Source: Deltaproteobacteria bacterium | Lineage (GTDB): Bacteria > Myxococcota_A > Polyangia > Haliangiales > Haliangiaceae | Length of the DNA stretch: 41,897 bases | NCBI GenBank assembly: GCA_013813765.1 | Contig: JACCRC010000034.1 | Coordinates: 1 to 41,897 of the forward strand | Reading direction: 5' to 3' | Shown: piece by piece, positions 1 to 7,837 of the stretch | Layout: each line of letters begins with the position of its first letter | Numbering within the stretch: position 1 is the first letter of the stretch | Translations under genes and position numbers: made by a program | The notes under the pieces: model-generated | What the model was told of the DNA's origin: nothing | The model's database searches: none | Seen by the model: only the letters and a program-made list of their open reading frames with translations

Positions 1-424
1 GCTCGGCCTCGGCGCGAAGCACGTCGGGGACGGCCGCAGGCAGCGCGAGCGCCTCGTAGACCGTGGCCTCGTACTCGGTGCGCGCGTTGTAGGACAGCGC
101 GACCCGCCCGAGCTCGCCGTCGAGCGAGGTCTTCACGCCGTCGCGCGTGACCTCGACGACCGTGAGCAGGTGCTCCACGAGATGCGCGAGTCCTTCCTTG
201 CCGATCGGATCGTCGATCGAGCCGACCTGATAGCGAACGTCGATCCGCACGACGTTCGCGTCCTCCTCGGGAAGGACGACGAACTTGTAGCCGCGATCGG
301 CATCGAACGTCGTGCCCGCGCTACGGATGTCGAGACGACGATCCGGATCCGGAGGTTTGATCAACGTCCCGCACGCCGCAGCCACCATCAACATCACGAT
401 CACGCCCCACGATCTCTTCGACAT
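1..424 (-). CDS. M16-family (insulinase-like) zinc peptidase, lipoprotein, 3' part off the window
   Basis: The minus frame is open from an ATG at 424 to the left edge (141 codons), so only the N-terminal part is present. The first 21 residues form a lipoprotein signal with lipobox VAAAC (Cys18), so the protein is probably membrane-anchored and faces the periplasm. Residues 81-85 read HLVEH inside a GKEGLAHLVEH block, matching the inverted zinc motif HxxEH of M16 peptidases (His81, His85 as ligands, Glu84 as catalytic base). M16 enzymes degrade peptides, often as paired N and C halves; the downstream zinc-ligand Glu and the C half lie outside the window. No Shine-Dalgarno or -10-like hexamer is evident at this start. 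The family call is good; the substrate is unknown. Confidence 0.8.
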   Translation of the reverse strand, partial: MSKRSWGVIVMLMVAAACGTLIKPPDPDRRLDIRSAGTTFDADRGYKFVVLPEEDANVVRIDVRYQVGSIDDPIGKEGLAHLVEHLLTVVEVTRDGVKTSLDGELGRVALSYNARTEYEATVYEALALPAAVPDVLRAEAE

Positions 425-527
425 CACCGCGACGCTGCCAGGACTCGCCGCATCTGACAAACGAGAACGGTGCCGCAAAATGCTGCACCCCCATCGCGAT
501 TCCTCGTCGAGAAACCGGACCGCTCGC

Positions 528-863
528 TCAGCTAGCCGGGCACATCGTGCCCTCGCCGGCGTACTCGGATGGAGGCGGACACTGCGCCCGTGTCGTCATC
601 GTGCACGCGTTGCCGCTTCCAAAGCAGGCTCCAGTCTGGCCCGAGGTGCCACAGGTGTTCGTCCCGCACGAGACGTCGTTGCCTTTGTAGGTGCCGTCCA
701 TCGACGAGCACGCCGACGCACTGACGACGGTGCACTGCGTCCCCGTGCAACAAGCACCGGTCCCCGGACCCGGCTCTCCGCCCTCCTCGCCGCAGGCCCC
801 GACGCCGATTGCTTGCAGGAGAACGAACAGCGAGACGCTTCCCATACCCAGCCCATGCTTCAT
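528..863 (-). CDS. Small cysteine-rich lipoprotein of unknown function
   Basis: This 111-aa protein starts with a hydrophobic signal ending in VGAC (Cys24), typical of a lipobox. The mature part is short and rich in Cys, Gly, Thr and Ser, with about ten cysteines in patterns such as ACCTGTQC and CGTNTCG, suggesting a compact disulfide-stabilised extracytoplasmic domain. Similar short Cys-rich repeats occur in many secreted myxobacterial proteins, but I do not recognise a defined family. There is no Shine-Dalgarno; a TACCCT hexamer lies 8 nt before the ATG, which fits a leaderless transcript. It is read in the same direction as the M16 peptidase, about 100 bp upstream of it. Confidence 0.65.
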   Translation of the reverse strand: MKHGLGMGSVSLFVLLQAIGVGACGEEGGEPGPGTGACCTGTQCTVVSASACSSMDGTYKGNDVSCGTNTCGTSGQTGACFGSGNACTMTTRAQCPPPSEYAGEGTMCPAS

Positions 864-871
864 GGGCCATG

Positions 872-877
872 AGGGTA
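872..877 (-). promoter_or_regulatory. Putative -10 hexamer (TACCCT), 8 nt before the ATG at 863
   Basis: TAnnnT-type hexamer directly before the Cys-rich lipoprotein start, with no Shine-Dalgarno between. Spacing is slightly longer than the 6 nt seen at most other such starts. Confidence 0.3.
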
Positions 878-917
878 CACCGATCGATCCAACGAAAAAC
901 GGAGCGACGTGCCGCAG

Positions 918-1092
918 CGAGCGTGGGATCGTTCTCAGCGGGTGGCGTACTTGCCCGAGCTTTTACGGATCCGCGGAGAACAGGCGGGAGATCGAGAGGC
1001 CGCGTCGCGCGACTATCGCGAGGCGATCGAGCTCGCGGCGCACGAGCCTCGAGGCACGCGCCGTCGCGAGCCTCGCAACGCTCGGGGCCTGA
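918..1092 (+). pseudogene. Frameshifted C-terminal remnant of a TPR/AAA-type regulator
   Basis: From about 948 one frame reads YLPELLRIRGEQAG and then DYREAIELAAH. Near 1041-1048 the similarity moves to the next frame, which reads TSLEARAVASLATLGA and stops at 1092. Joined, the pieces resemble the usual C-terminal end of TPR-bearing kinase/ATPase or cyclase-like regulators (PELLRLRGE, a YrxALxlA helix, then LELRAAtSLARL and stop). No start codon, catalytic domain or 5' part is seen upstream, so only a degraded 3' tail remains. The call rests on pattern memory of this tail and on the reading-frame switch. Confidence 0.5.
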
Positions 1093-1136
1093 GCTGCCAG
1101 CGGCGGAGCTCGGTCGCGAGAGGTAGTCAGCTCGGG

Positions 1137-2210
1137 ATGAACAACGTGTGGCCGATATGGTACCGACCGTCGGTGTGGAAACGTACGTTGTGTCTCGCCA
1201 CCGTTCCGTTGTGGCTGGGCTGTAAAGACCCGAGTGTGGCGCCAGCCGGCAAGTCGGAAGGCGACCACGGCATCCGTGGCCCCAACGTTCTCGGTCGTCA
1301 CTCGATCACGGATAACCCGCAGACCGCCCCAACCGAGCAAGCCCCCGATGCAGTCGGGTTTCTTGCCGATGGCACCGTCCTCAGCTCGGGACCCTGGCCG
1401 CAAGGTGGGCGCGTGCGACGCTGGAATCTCGCCACCCGAACCAGTGCTCAACTGGCTACCAGCAAGGACATGGCGATCGCCGTATCACCGTCGGGGAAGT
1501 TGTTTGCGGTCAACGAAAATGCGGCCCCCGATCACATCGATATCTATCGAGCCAACGGAGACCGCTCCTCGCGAGTCGCTCAGGGGTTGTATCCACATCT
1601 CGCTGAATTCTCTGCTGGCGATGGTTGCCTGGTTGTTGCAACCGAAGGCGACAACAAGCTCGTGCGGGTGAACCTCAGTGATGGCGAGGTCACAGAGGTT
1701 GCCGAAGCCAACCCCGACCAATTAATTCAGGCTGTCGGGGTTTCCGCAGCATGTGAGCTTGTTGCCAGCGGTGGAAATCGAGTTCGTATCTTCAGCGCGT
1801 CACGTCCCAACTCGCGGATCGAGCTGTCACCGGAGTTCCTCAACGTCGCCTCTCTCGGCTTTACCGAGAAAGGCGACCTGCTCGTGACCGCGAGCGAGAA
1901 CCTTGGCGTCCAGCTCTGGAAGGCCAAGGATGGGACTCTGCAACGCACACTGTATGAGGGCGATGGCGCGCGGGAACAAGGTGCAAGCAACGCAGCCTAC
2001 GCTGCAGCGATGCGCGGCGACCTTCTCGTCACTGGTCATGGCAATGGCGAGCTTCGGGTCTGGAACCTGGGCACAGGAACCTTGATCGACACCCTGAAGG
2101 ATGGCCCGGCCAATACCATTCTCGACCTTGCTTTCGACGTTGCGGGTACGTCGTTGGTATCCCTGGATCGCAAGGGAAACGTGCTGACTTGGCAACTCAA
2201 GATCAACTAG
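1137..2210 (+). CDS. WD40-like beta-propeller lipoprotein
   Basis: ATG 1137 is chosen over earlier in-frame codons because the sequence after it is a lipoprotein signal ending in LWLGC (Cys29); the upstream 76 codons belong to the pseudogene remnant. The 357-aa product has repeated blade-like segments, clearest near the C-terminus: LLVTGHGNGELRVWNLGTGT and SLVSLDRKGNVLTWQLK, with LLVTASENLGVQLWKAKDGT before them. This indicates a WD40-type propeller used for protein contacts outside the cytoplasm; no enzymatic residues are evident. The gene has lower GC than its neighbours: 53% and 58% in two 60-base lines counted by hand (1501, 1681) against 67% in a line of the next gene (2881). That may indicate recent acquisition. 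Confidence 0.75.
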   Translation: MNNVWPIWYRPSVWKRTLCLATVPLWLGCKDPSVAPAGKSEGDHGIRGPNVLGRHSITDNPQTAPTEQAPDAVGFLADGTVLSSGPWPQGGRVRRWNLATRTSAQLATSKDMAIAVSPSGKLFAVNENAAPDHIDIYRANGDRSSRVAQGLYPHLAEFSAGDGCLVVATEGDNKLVRVNLSDGEVTEVAEANPDQLIQAVGVSAACELVASGGNRVRIFSASRPNSRIELSPEFLNVASLGFTEKGDLLVTASENLGVQLWKAKDGTLQRTLYEGDGAREQGASNAAYAAAMRGDLLVTGHGNGELRVWNLGTGTLIDTLKDGPANTILDLAFDVAGTSLVSLDRKGNVLTWQLKIN

Positions 2211-2296
2211 CGGCATGTGCGTGCTCGAAGGAGCTCACTCGGCTGTCGAGGTCGAGCGGGCGAACGCGCGTGCGCGACGGTACAACGGCCCGGCGT

Positions 2297-2302
2297 TATG
2301 CT
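2297..2302 (+). promoter_or_regulatory. Putative -10 hexamer (TATGCT), 6 nt before the ATG at 2309
   Basis: Ends exactly 6 nt before the start codon of the secreted protein, with no Shine-Dalgarno between. Fits a leaderless promoter. Confidence 0.45.
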
Positions 2303-2308
2303 GCGCCC

Positions 2309-3223
2309 ATGAACATGCGTACGGCCCTGATGATGTGTGGTGTCGTCCTGTCACCAGCGGCGCTCGCCGATCCGCACCCGATGTCGAGCGGCGCCACGCC
2401 GGCGCCGGTGACTGACGCCAACATCGCGATGGTCGCCGAGACGCTGACGATCGACATCGGTCTCCGCGCGGCCACTGTTCGCGCAGCGGTCACGATCGAG
2501 AACCGAGGTGATGCGACCTCGCTCGTCGTCGGCTTCCCGTGCGCGGTGGGCGAAGACGCGGGCTCGATCGACCCGCCGTGCAAGGTCGCCCTCGCGGTGA
2601 CGGCGAACGGCAAGAAGCTCAGGGTCGTGACGAAGAAGACGAAGACCCAGTCGCACTGGACGTGGCCGATGAAGCTCGCGGCGGCGGAGAAAGTCGAGCT
2701 CGTCGTCGCGTATCGGGCGCCGCTCGTCAACGATCGCTACAGCGTGCCGGCGAGCGGGATGGGCCTGTTCGCGTACCGGCTGACCACGGGCGCACGCTGG
2801 GCAGGACCGATTGGCACGCTGAACATCACGGTCGATCACATGCACGACGCCCTGCTGTACGTCTCGCCCGCGGGCGGCAAGCGCGAGCCCGGTCGGATCA
2901 CCTGGCAGCTGAAGGATCACGAACCCACGGAGGAGGTCCTGCTGATCCCGTACCCGCGCATCGGCATGGACGTCGCCACGCGCGCAGGCGCGAAGACCTC
3001 CGCCGAGCTGCGCACCAAGATTGCCGCGGGGGACGTCTCGAGGGCCAAGCTCGAGGAGCTCGTGAAGGAGATGACCGACGAGGGACCCGAGCTCGCGAAG
3101 GAGTGGTTACCGACGATCTCTCGAGTCTCCAAGGTGCCGCTGCCCGCACCGGACCGCGTGTCCGCGACCATCAAGGAATCGATCGAGCTCGTGAAGGCGA
3201 TGGCCGCGAGCGCGAAGAAGTAA
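2309..3223 (+). CDS. Secreted protein of unknown function
   Basis: The 304-aa product begins with a short signal peptide (hydrophobic stretch then ALADPH, probable cleavage after ALA), so it is exported. The mature part looks all-beta: an early strand-rich segment with VTIENRGDATSLVVGFPCAVG, then alternating hydrophobic strands through FAYRLTTGARWAGPIG to about residue 230, followed by a charged helical tail (KLEELVKEMTDEG). Two cysteines near residues 80-95 (FPC, PPC) could pair. I do not recognise the family. ATG 2309 is preferred to the upstream extension because it yields the signal peptide and sits 6 nt after TATGCT; an alternative ATG lies at 2315. The zinc-ribbon gene follows 19 bp downstream. 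Confidence 0.75.
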   Translation: MNMRTALMMCGVVLSPAALADPHPMSSGATPAPVTDANIAMVAETLTIDIGLRAATVRAAVTIENRGDATSLVVGFPCAVGEDAGSIDPPCKVALAVTANGKKLRVVTKKTKTQSHWTWPMKLAAAEKVELVVAYRAPLVNDRYSVPASGMGLFAYRLTTGARWAGPIGTLNITVDHMHDALLYVSPAGGKREPGRITWQLKDHEPTEEVLLIPYPRIGMDVATRAGAKTSAELRTKIAAGDVSRAKLEELVKEMTDEGPELAKEWLPTISRVSKVPLPAPDRVSATIKESIELVKAMAASAKK

Positions 3224-3230
3224 CGAGCTG

Positions 3231-3236
3231 TAAGCT
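3231..3236 (+). promoter_or_regulatory. Putative -10 hexamer (TAAGCT), 6 nt before the ATG at 3243
   Basis: Lies inside the 19-bp gap after the preceding stop codon and ends 6 nt before the zinc-ribbon start. The short gap suggests cotranscription, but the hexamer would allow an independent leaderless message. Confidence 0.4.
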
Positions 3237-3242
3237 CGTCCG

Positions 3243-3728
3243 ATGGAGCGCCGCGTCGATCGAAATCAGCTGCTCTCGTGTCCGCGGTGCGGACCTGACG
3301 CGGCGTTGTCCGCGACGGCGGGCGCGCAGTGCACGCGACACACCTGCGCGCGGTGTAACGGCGCGTGGCTCGACGAGGTCGACCTCCGGCGGATGCTGGC
3401 CGAGCTTGACGTCCCCGGGGACGAGCCGATCGGCCCGCTAGTGACGACGGAGGGGACGCTGCGCTGCCTGCGCTGCGCACGACCGATGTCGGTCGAGCAC
3501 ACGCATGGCGCGCCCGAGACCGAGATCGACGCCTGCCCCGAACACGGGGTGTGGTTCGATCGCGGCGAGATGGCGGTCGCGCTCCAGCGGCTCCTGGAAG
3601 CGCGCTTCCGCCACCAGAATGCAACCGATCACTCCGGCATGATGATCGAAGATCGGGTGCTGATGTGGCTGTTCGAGCTGTTCGTACCGCCACCGCGCTG
3701 GCCCGAACGCCGGCGCGGCCAGTCCTGA
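3243..3728 (+). CDS. Zinc-ribbon (zf-TFIIB-like) protein with two ribbon modules
   Basis: The 161-aa protein has two tandem modules of the form CPxCG ... CxxCxGxWLDxxEL. Module 1 has CPRC at residues 13-16 and CARCNGAWLDEVDL about twenty residues later. Module 2 has CLRC and then CPEHGVWFDRGEM, where the last Cys is replaced by His, still a plausible zinc ligand. This arrangement matches the zf-TFIIB family of small soluble proteins, whose bacterial role is poorly known. The C-terminal 45 residues are helical and basic (ALQRLLEARFRHQ, then WPERRRGQS). The gene sits immediately downstream of a secreted protein and ends close to the convergent S9 peptidase gene. Confidence 0.8.
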   Translation: MERRVDRNQLLSCPRCGPDAALSATAGAQCTRHTCARCNGAWLDEVDLRRMLAELDVPGDEPIGPLVTTEGTLRCLRCARPMSVEHTHGAPETEIDACPEHGVWFDRGEMAVALQRLLEARFRHQNATDHSGMMIEDRVLMWLFELFVPPPRWPERRRGQS

Positions 3729-3748
3729 TCAGTGCAGGCAGCCCCCGA

Positions 3749-5692
3749 TCACTTCGGCGCGAGGTACTTGTCGAGGAACCGGAGGTACGCCTCCTGTGCG
3801 GCGATCGAGTTCTTCTGCTTCGCGAAACCGTGGCCCTCGTCGTCGAACACGAGGTACTCGACCGGCACGCCGGTCTTCTTGAGGGCGGCGACGATCTCGT
3901 CGGACTCGACCTTCAGCACCCGCGGATCGTTCGCGCCCTGGACGACGAGCAGCGGCTTCTTGATCTTGTCGGCGTGGAACAGCGGCGAGATCGCGGTGAG
4001 CCGCGCCTTGTCCGTCGCCGGATCGCCCATCTCGGCGTAGAGGCCCTCGCGGAATGACGCCCACCACGGCGGGATGCTCTCGAGCGTCCGTAGCCAGTTC
4101 ATCACGCCGAAGATATCGATGCCGGCGTCGAACGCATCCGGCGCGAAAGCGAGCGCGGCGCCGACCATGTAGCCCCCGTAGCTGCCGCCCATGATCGCGA
4201 CGCGGCTGCCGTCGACCCAGTCGAGGCTCGCGAGGTACGGCCGCGCGGCGATCGTGTCCTTGAGGTCGACATCGCCGTGCTTCTTGTCGTCCATGTGGAA
4301 GAACGTCTTGCCGTAACCCGACGAGCCGCGGTTGTTGGTCGCGAGCACTGCGTAGCCGTGGTTGACGAGGTGCTGGATCATCTCCGAGTAGCCGCGCCGC
4401 GACTGGCCGCCCGGACCGCCGTGCACGAACACCACCGCCGGCACCTTGTTCTGTGGCGACGCGTCCTTCGGCTTGTAGAGGATCGCCGGGATCTCCAGCC
4501 CGTCGAAGCTCGTGTAACGGACAACCTGCGAGTCGACGAGATCGTCCGGGTTGACCTCGGCGTTCAGCGTGCGCGTGAGCTGCTTCGGGGTGCCACCATC
4601 GACGTCGACCACCCAGATGTCGCGCGGCGTGCGGTCGCTCGATAGCGAGAAGCCCATCTTCTTCTCGTCCTTCGAGAAGAACAGGCCGGTGACGTCCGCG
4701 TTCGGCAGCGCGGGCAACGCGACCTCCTTGGTCGTGGTCATGTCCCACATGCGAAGGACGGTCTTCGCGTCCTCGTTCGTCGCGCTGACGCGATAGCGGC
4801 CGTTCTCCGAGAACCCCACCGATACGACGTCCCACGACGAGGCGATCTGCGGCTTCTTCGTGCCGTCCCCCACGTCGTGCGAGAAGGCCTGGGTGAACTC
4901 GCCGTGCCCGTCGGTGAGATACCAGAGTTGCTTCGATGCCGGATGGAAGCCCAGGACCCGGTGCATCACGTCGCCGGTGTGCTTCGTGATCACCTTCGGC
5001 GCGGTCTTCGGCTTCGTCAGATCGGCGAGCAGGAGGTTGTTGTCCGCGTTCGTCCGCGTCTTCGACAGCGCGAGCCACTTGCCATCCTCGCTGACGTCGC
5101 CGAGGTCGTACGCCTCGGTGTTCGTGAACACGAGCTCGCGCTTGTAGTCCTTTCCAGCGTAGCGATAGAGGTCGAACGCCTTGGGATCGCGCTCGTTGGT
5201 CGCGACCCAGAACCACTTGTCGTCGCCGGAGAACCCGAGGAACTCCGCCTTGACCTTGTCGCCCGGCGTGAGGTCCTTCGCGTCCTTTCCATCGAGCACG
5301 AACAGGTGATCGAGCTCGTTACCGCCTGCGTCCTGCGAGTACAAAACTCGGTCGTCGGCAGGGAAGTACGCCGCGGCGTACTGCGATTCGGTCGACGTGG
5401 TCAGCCGAATCGGTGCGCCACCCGCGGTGGGCAGCGCGTAGAGGTTGAACACGCCCGACGTGTCCATCGACACCAAGATCTTCGAGCCGTCGTGTGAGAA
5501 GCCCGCGGCGAACACGCCCTCGTTCTTGAACAGCGTCGCCGCACTGTAGCGCTTGACGCCGCCCTTGATCGGCCGCTGCCCCACGGGTGCGACGACAGGC
5601 GAGTCCGCCTTCGGGGACGGCGGGGTCGGCGGAGGGCTACCCCCGCAGGCGGCGACGAGGGCGAGGAGCGAGATGCGGAGGTGGCGGTTCAT
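3749..5692 (-). CDS. S9 prolyl-oligopeptidase-family serine peptidase, lipoprotein
   Basis: The 647-aa product has a lipoprotein signal (lipobox VAAC, Cys16) and a Pro-rich linker, then a TolB/WD-like beta-propeller (about residues 50-390) and a C-terminal alpha/beta-hydrolase peptidase domain (about 400-645). The nucleophile motif GGSYGGY places Ser504; the other triad residues are Asp589 (GANDPR) and His621 (DEGHGF). Such enzymes resemble dipeptidyl-aminopeptidase / acylaminoacyl peptidases and cleave short peptides admitted past the propeller. The lipid anchor implies action on periplasmic or surface peptides. Length is normal for the family. A TAGGAT hexamer lies 9 nt before the ATG and no Shine-Dalgarno is visible. 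Confidence 0.92.
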   Translation of the reverse strand: MNRHLRISLLALVAACGGSPPPTPPSPKADSPVVAPVGQRPIKGGVKRYSAATLFKNEGVFAAGFSHDGSKILVSMDTSGVFNLYALPTAGGAPIRLTTSTESQYAAAYFPADDRVLYSQDAGGNELDHLFVLDGKDAKDLTPGDKVKAEFLGFSGDDKWFWVATNERDPKAFDLYRYAGKDYKRELVFTNTEAYDLGDVSEDGKWLALSKTRTNADNNLLLADLTKPKTAPKVITKHTGDVMHRVLGFHPASKQLWYLTDGHGEFTQAFSHDVGDGTKKPQIASSWDVVSVGFSENGRYRVSATNEDAKTVLRMWDMTTTKEVALPALPNADVTGLFFSKDEKKMGFSLSSDRTPRDIWVVDVDGGTPKQLTRTLNAEVNPDDLVDSQVVRYTSFDGLEIPAILYKPKDASPQNKVPAVVFVHGGPGGQSRRGYSEMIQHLVNHGYAVLATNNRGSSGYGKTFFHMDDKKHGDVDLKDTIAARPYLASLDWVDGSRVAIMGGSYGGYMVGAALAFAPDAFDAGIDIFGVMNWLRTLESIPPWWASFREGLYAEMGDPATDKARLTAISPLFHADKIKKPLLVVQGANDPRVLKVESDEIVAALKKTGVPVEYLVFDDEGHGFAKQKNSIAAQEAYLRFLDKYLAPK

Positions 5693-5701
5693 GGCGCGCG
5701 C

Positions 5702-5707
5702 ATCCTA
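5702..5707 (-). promoter_or_regulatory. Putative -10 hexamer (TAGGAT), 9 nt before the ATG at 5692
   Basis: TAnnnT-type hexamer upstream of the S9 peptidase; spacing is 3 nt longer than the commonest value in this window. Confidence 0.3.
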
Positions 5708-5778
5708 CCTCGCGCTGTCACCCGTCGTCGGCGCCACCACGGCGGAGATCCGCTCGCGACCTGGCAACGAGTCGTGAG

Positions 5779-7773
5779 TCAAGCGTCGGTTGCGGGCACC
5801 GACTCGACCGCGTCGAGAATGCGGCGTCGATTCGTCGGCTTCGCGAGGTGCTCGTGAAATCCCGCTGCTGCGGTTCGCGCGCGATCGTCTGGTTGTCCGT
5901 AGCCCGAGAGGGCGATCAACACCAGCGATGATGGCTCGAGGCGCTGCCGCAACGCGGCGGCCAGCTCGTAGCCGTCCATCACCGGTAGTCCCAGATCGAG
6001 CACCGCGACGGACGGGGTGAATCGATCCAGCAGCGCGATCGCGCTCGGCCCATCATGCGCGACCATCACCTCGTGCCCGGCGCTCGCGAGCAACGCGGCC
6101 AGAAGCTCCGCCGCGTCGACGTTGTCATCGACCACGAGGACCTTCCTCGAGCTCGTGGAGCGCCGGAGCCCCGGGTCGGTCGGAGGTGAATGGATGCGGT
6201 CCTCGATCGCGCGCAGCCGAACGCAGAACGTGCTGCCACGCCCCGGGCCTGGGCTATGCACGGAGACTTGCCCGTGGTGCAGCTCGACGAGGCTCTTGAC
6301 GATGGCCAGCCCGAGCCCGAGACCACCGCGCGCGGTGCTCGGCAGCTTTCCCTGGACGAAGACGTCGAACACGCGATCCAGCATCGACGGCTCGATCCCG
6401 ATGCCGGAGTCCTCGACTTCGATCACGACCTCCTCGCCGCTACGATATGCCCGCATGGCGATCGTGGCTTCCGAAGGCGAGAACTTCGACGCGTTCGTCA
6501 GCAGATTTGAGAACACCTGCGCCAGTCGATCCGCATCGCCGCTCACCACGATGCAATCCGCTGGCGCGACGTCGACGGTCAAGCGCTGGCGGCGCTGCTC
6601 GAACATCGGGCTCGCCATCTCGACCGCGCGCTGCACGACGGCGTCGATCGCGACGTTGCGCCGGCGAATCTCGATCTTGCCGCCCGTGATCCGTGAAACA
6701 TCGAGGAGATCGTCGACGAGCCTCGTCAGGTGGTCGACCTGGCGACGGATCACCTGAAGCTCCCGGCTCGGAGCATCGGTGCTGCGCAAGTCCAGAAGAT
6801 CGAGCGCGGTCCTGATCGGCGCGAGGGGGTTGCGGAGCTCGTGGCCCAGCATCGCGAGGAACTCGTCCTTCGTACGGTTGGCACGCTCGGCGTCGGCACG
6901 CGCGGTACGCTCCCGCGCGAGGAGCTCGGCGCGCTCTTGCTCGCCAGCGATCCGATCGGTCTCGTCCCGCGTGGTCAGGACGGCGCCCGCGCGCGTTCCG
7001 TCGGGACGGGTCAGCGGTGACGCGGTGCCGGACAGCGTTCGCACGGTCCCATCAGGTCGGCGGACCCGCCACCGCTCCCCTTCGATCTTCTCGCCGTGCA
7101 GCGCTCGATACAGCGGCGTGCTGGTGAGCGGCAACGGCGCACCTTGCTCCGTGAACAGACCGTAGACGCGTCCCCACTCGTCGGGCGTGACCGACAGCTT
7201 TTGCACACCGTGCTGGCGCGCGGCGGCAGGATTGAACATGTCGATGACGCCATCCTGGTTCGCGACCACGATCCCATCACCGCTCTGCTCGATGATGAGC
7301 GTCATCAGATCCCGTTCGGACTGGAGCTGATCCCGAGCGTGCATCTCGGCGGTCAGATCCTTGAACACCGCGGCAACGTGCCCGACGGCTCCTTCGAAGT
7401 CCCGCAACGGCAAAAACGTCGCCTGAATCGCGACGAGGTTACCCTCCGTGACGTCCTCGTTCCCGAGGAGCCGGGGGTCGTACCAGGTCGTCGGGATGGT
7501 GATCGTTTCGCCACGGAACGCGGCCTCGATCAGACCCTGGACGCCGGACCGACGCGCGATCTCGTCATCGAGGACGCTGTAACTTGCGGGGGGCTCGGAC
7601 CCGAACAGAGTGAGAAACGCGCCGTTCGTCAGGATCGAACGGCCTGCACGGTCGAAGATCTGCAGCGCGAAGGGCGCGTTCGCGAAGATCGCGTCCAGCA
7701 AGGAGACTGGGTCGGGAACCGCGGTAAGACGATCTCGCAGGGATAGCGCCTCTCTCCCGCTGGAGCCCTCCAT
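5779..7773 (-). CDS. PAS-PAS hybrid histidine kinase with C-terminal receiver
   Basis: The 664-aa sensor has two PAS-like modules (about 22-145 and 150-275), a short coiled coil, a dimerisation/phosphoacceptor domain with His311 in LGHELRNPL, a HATPase domain with N-box FSNLLTNASKF (421-431), G1-box DSGIGI (455-460) and GGLGLGLAI (483-491), and a C-terminal receiver (543-660) with Asp593 in LDLGLP. There is no membrane segment, so sensing is probably cytoplasmic. The ATG at 7773 is chosen because AAGGAGG lies 3 nt upstream and the earlier in-frame stretch is Arg-rich and featureless. The esterase gene lies 64 bp upstream on the same strand. No output regulator is adjacent; the phosphate may pass from the receiver to an unlinked phosphotransfer protein. 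Confidence 0.92.
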   Translation of the reverse strand: MEGSSGREALSLRDRLTAVPDPVSLLDAIFANAPFALQIFDRAGRSILTNGAFLTLFGSEPPASYSVLDDEIARRSGVQGLIEAAFRGETITIPTTWYDPRLLGNEDVTEGNLVAIQATFLPLRDFEGAVGHVAAVFKDLTAEMHARDQLQSERDLMTLIIEQSGDGIVVANQDGVIDMFNPAAARQHGVQKLSVTPDEWGRVYGLFTEQGAPLPLTSTPLYRALHGEKIEGERWRVRRPDGTVRTLSGTASPLTRPDGTRAGAVLTTRDETDRIAGEQERAELLARERTARADAERANRTKDEFLAMLGHELRNPLAPIRTALDLLDLRSTDAPSRELQVIRRQVDHLTRLVDDLLDVSRITGGKIEIRRRNVAIDAVVQRAVEMASPMFEQRRQRLTVDVAPADCIVVSGDADRLAQVFSNLLTNASKFSPSEATIAMRAYRSGEEVVIEVEDSGIGIEPSMLDRVFDVFVQGKLPSTARGGLGLGLAIVKSLVELHHGQVSVHSPGPGRGSTFCVRLRAIEDRIHSPPTDPGLRRSTSSRKVLVVDDNVDAAELLAALLASAGHEVMVAHDGPSAIALLDRFTPSVAVLDLGLPVMDGYELAAALRQRLEPSSLVLIALSGYGQPDDRARTAAAGFHEHLAKPTNRRRILDAVESVPATDA

Positions 7774-7776
7774 TCG

Positions 7777-7783
7777 CCTCCTT
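7777..7783 (-). promoter_or_regulatory. Strong Shine-Dalgarno (AAGGAGG) fixing the histidine-kinase start
   Basis: Located 3 nt upstream of the ATG at 7773. It supports this start over an in-frame extension to 8082, and contrasts with the many genes here that have no ribosome-binding site. Confidence 0.6.
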
Positions 7784-7837
7784 AGCACGGTCCCCGACGG
7801 CCACAAAGCCGGTTTAGTGGCGCGGACGCCGCTGAAA

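Noticed and set aside
3729..5216. Long minus-strand frame (495 codons) inside the S9 peptidase gene
   Set aside because: Arg/Gly/Ala-rich, no domain, lies within a gene whose own frame has an intact Ser-Asp-His triad; typical high-GC shadow.
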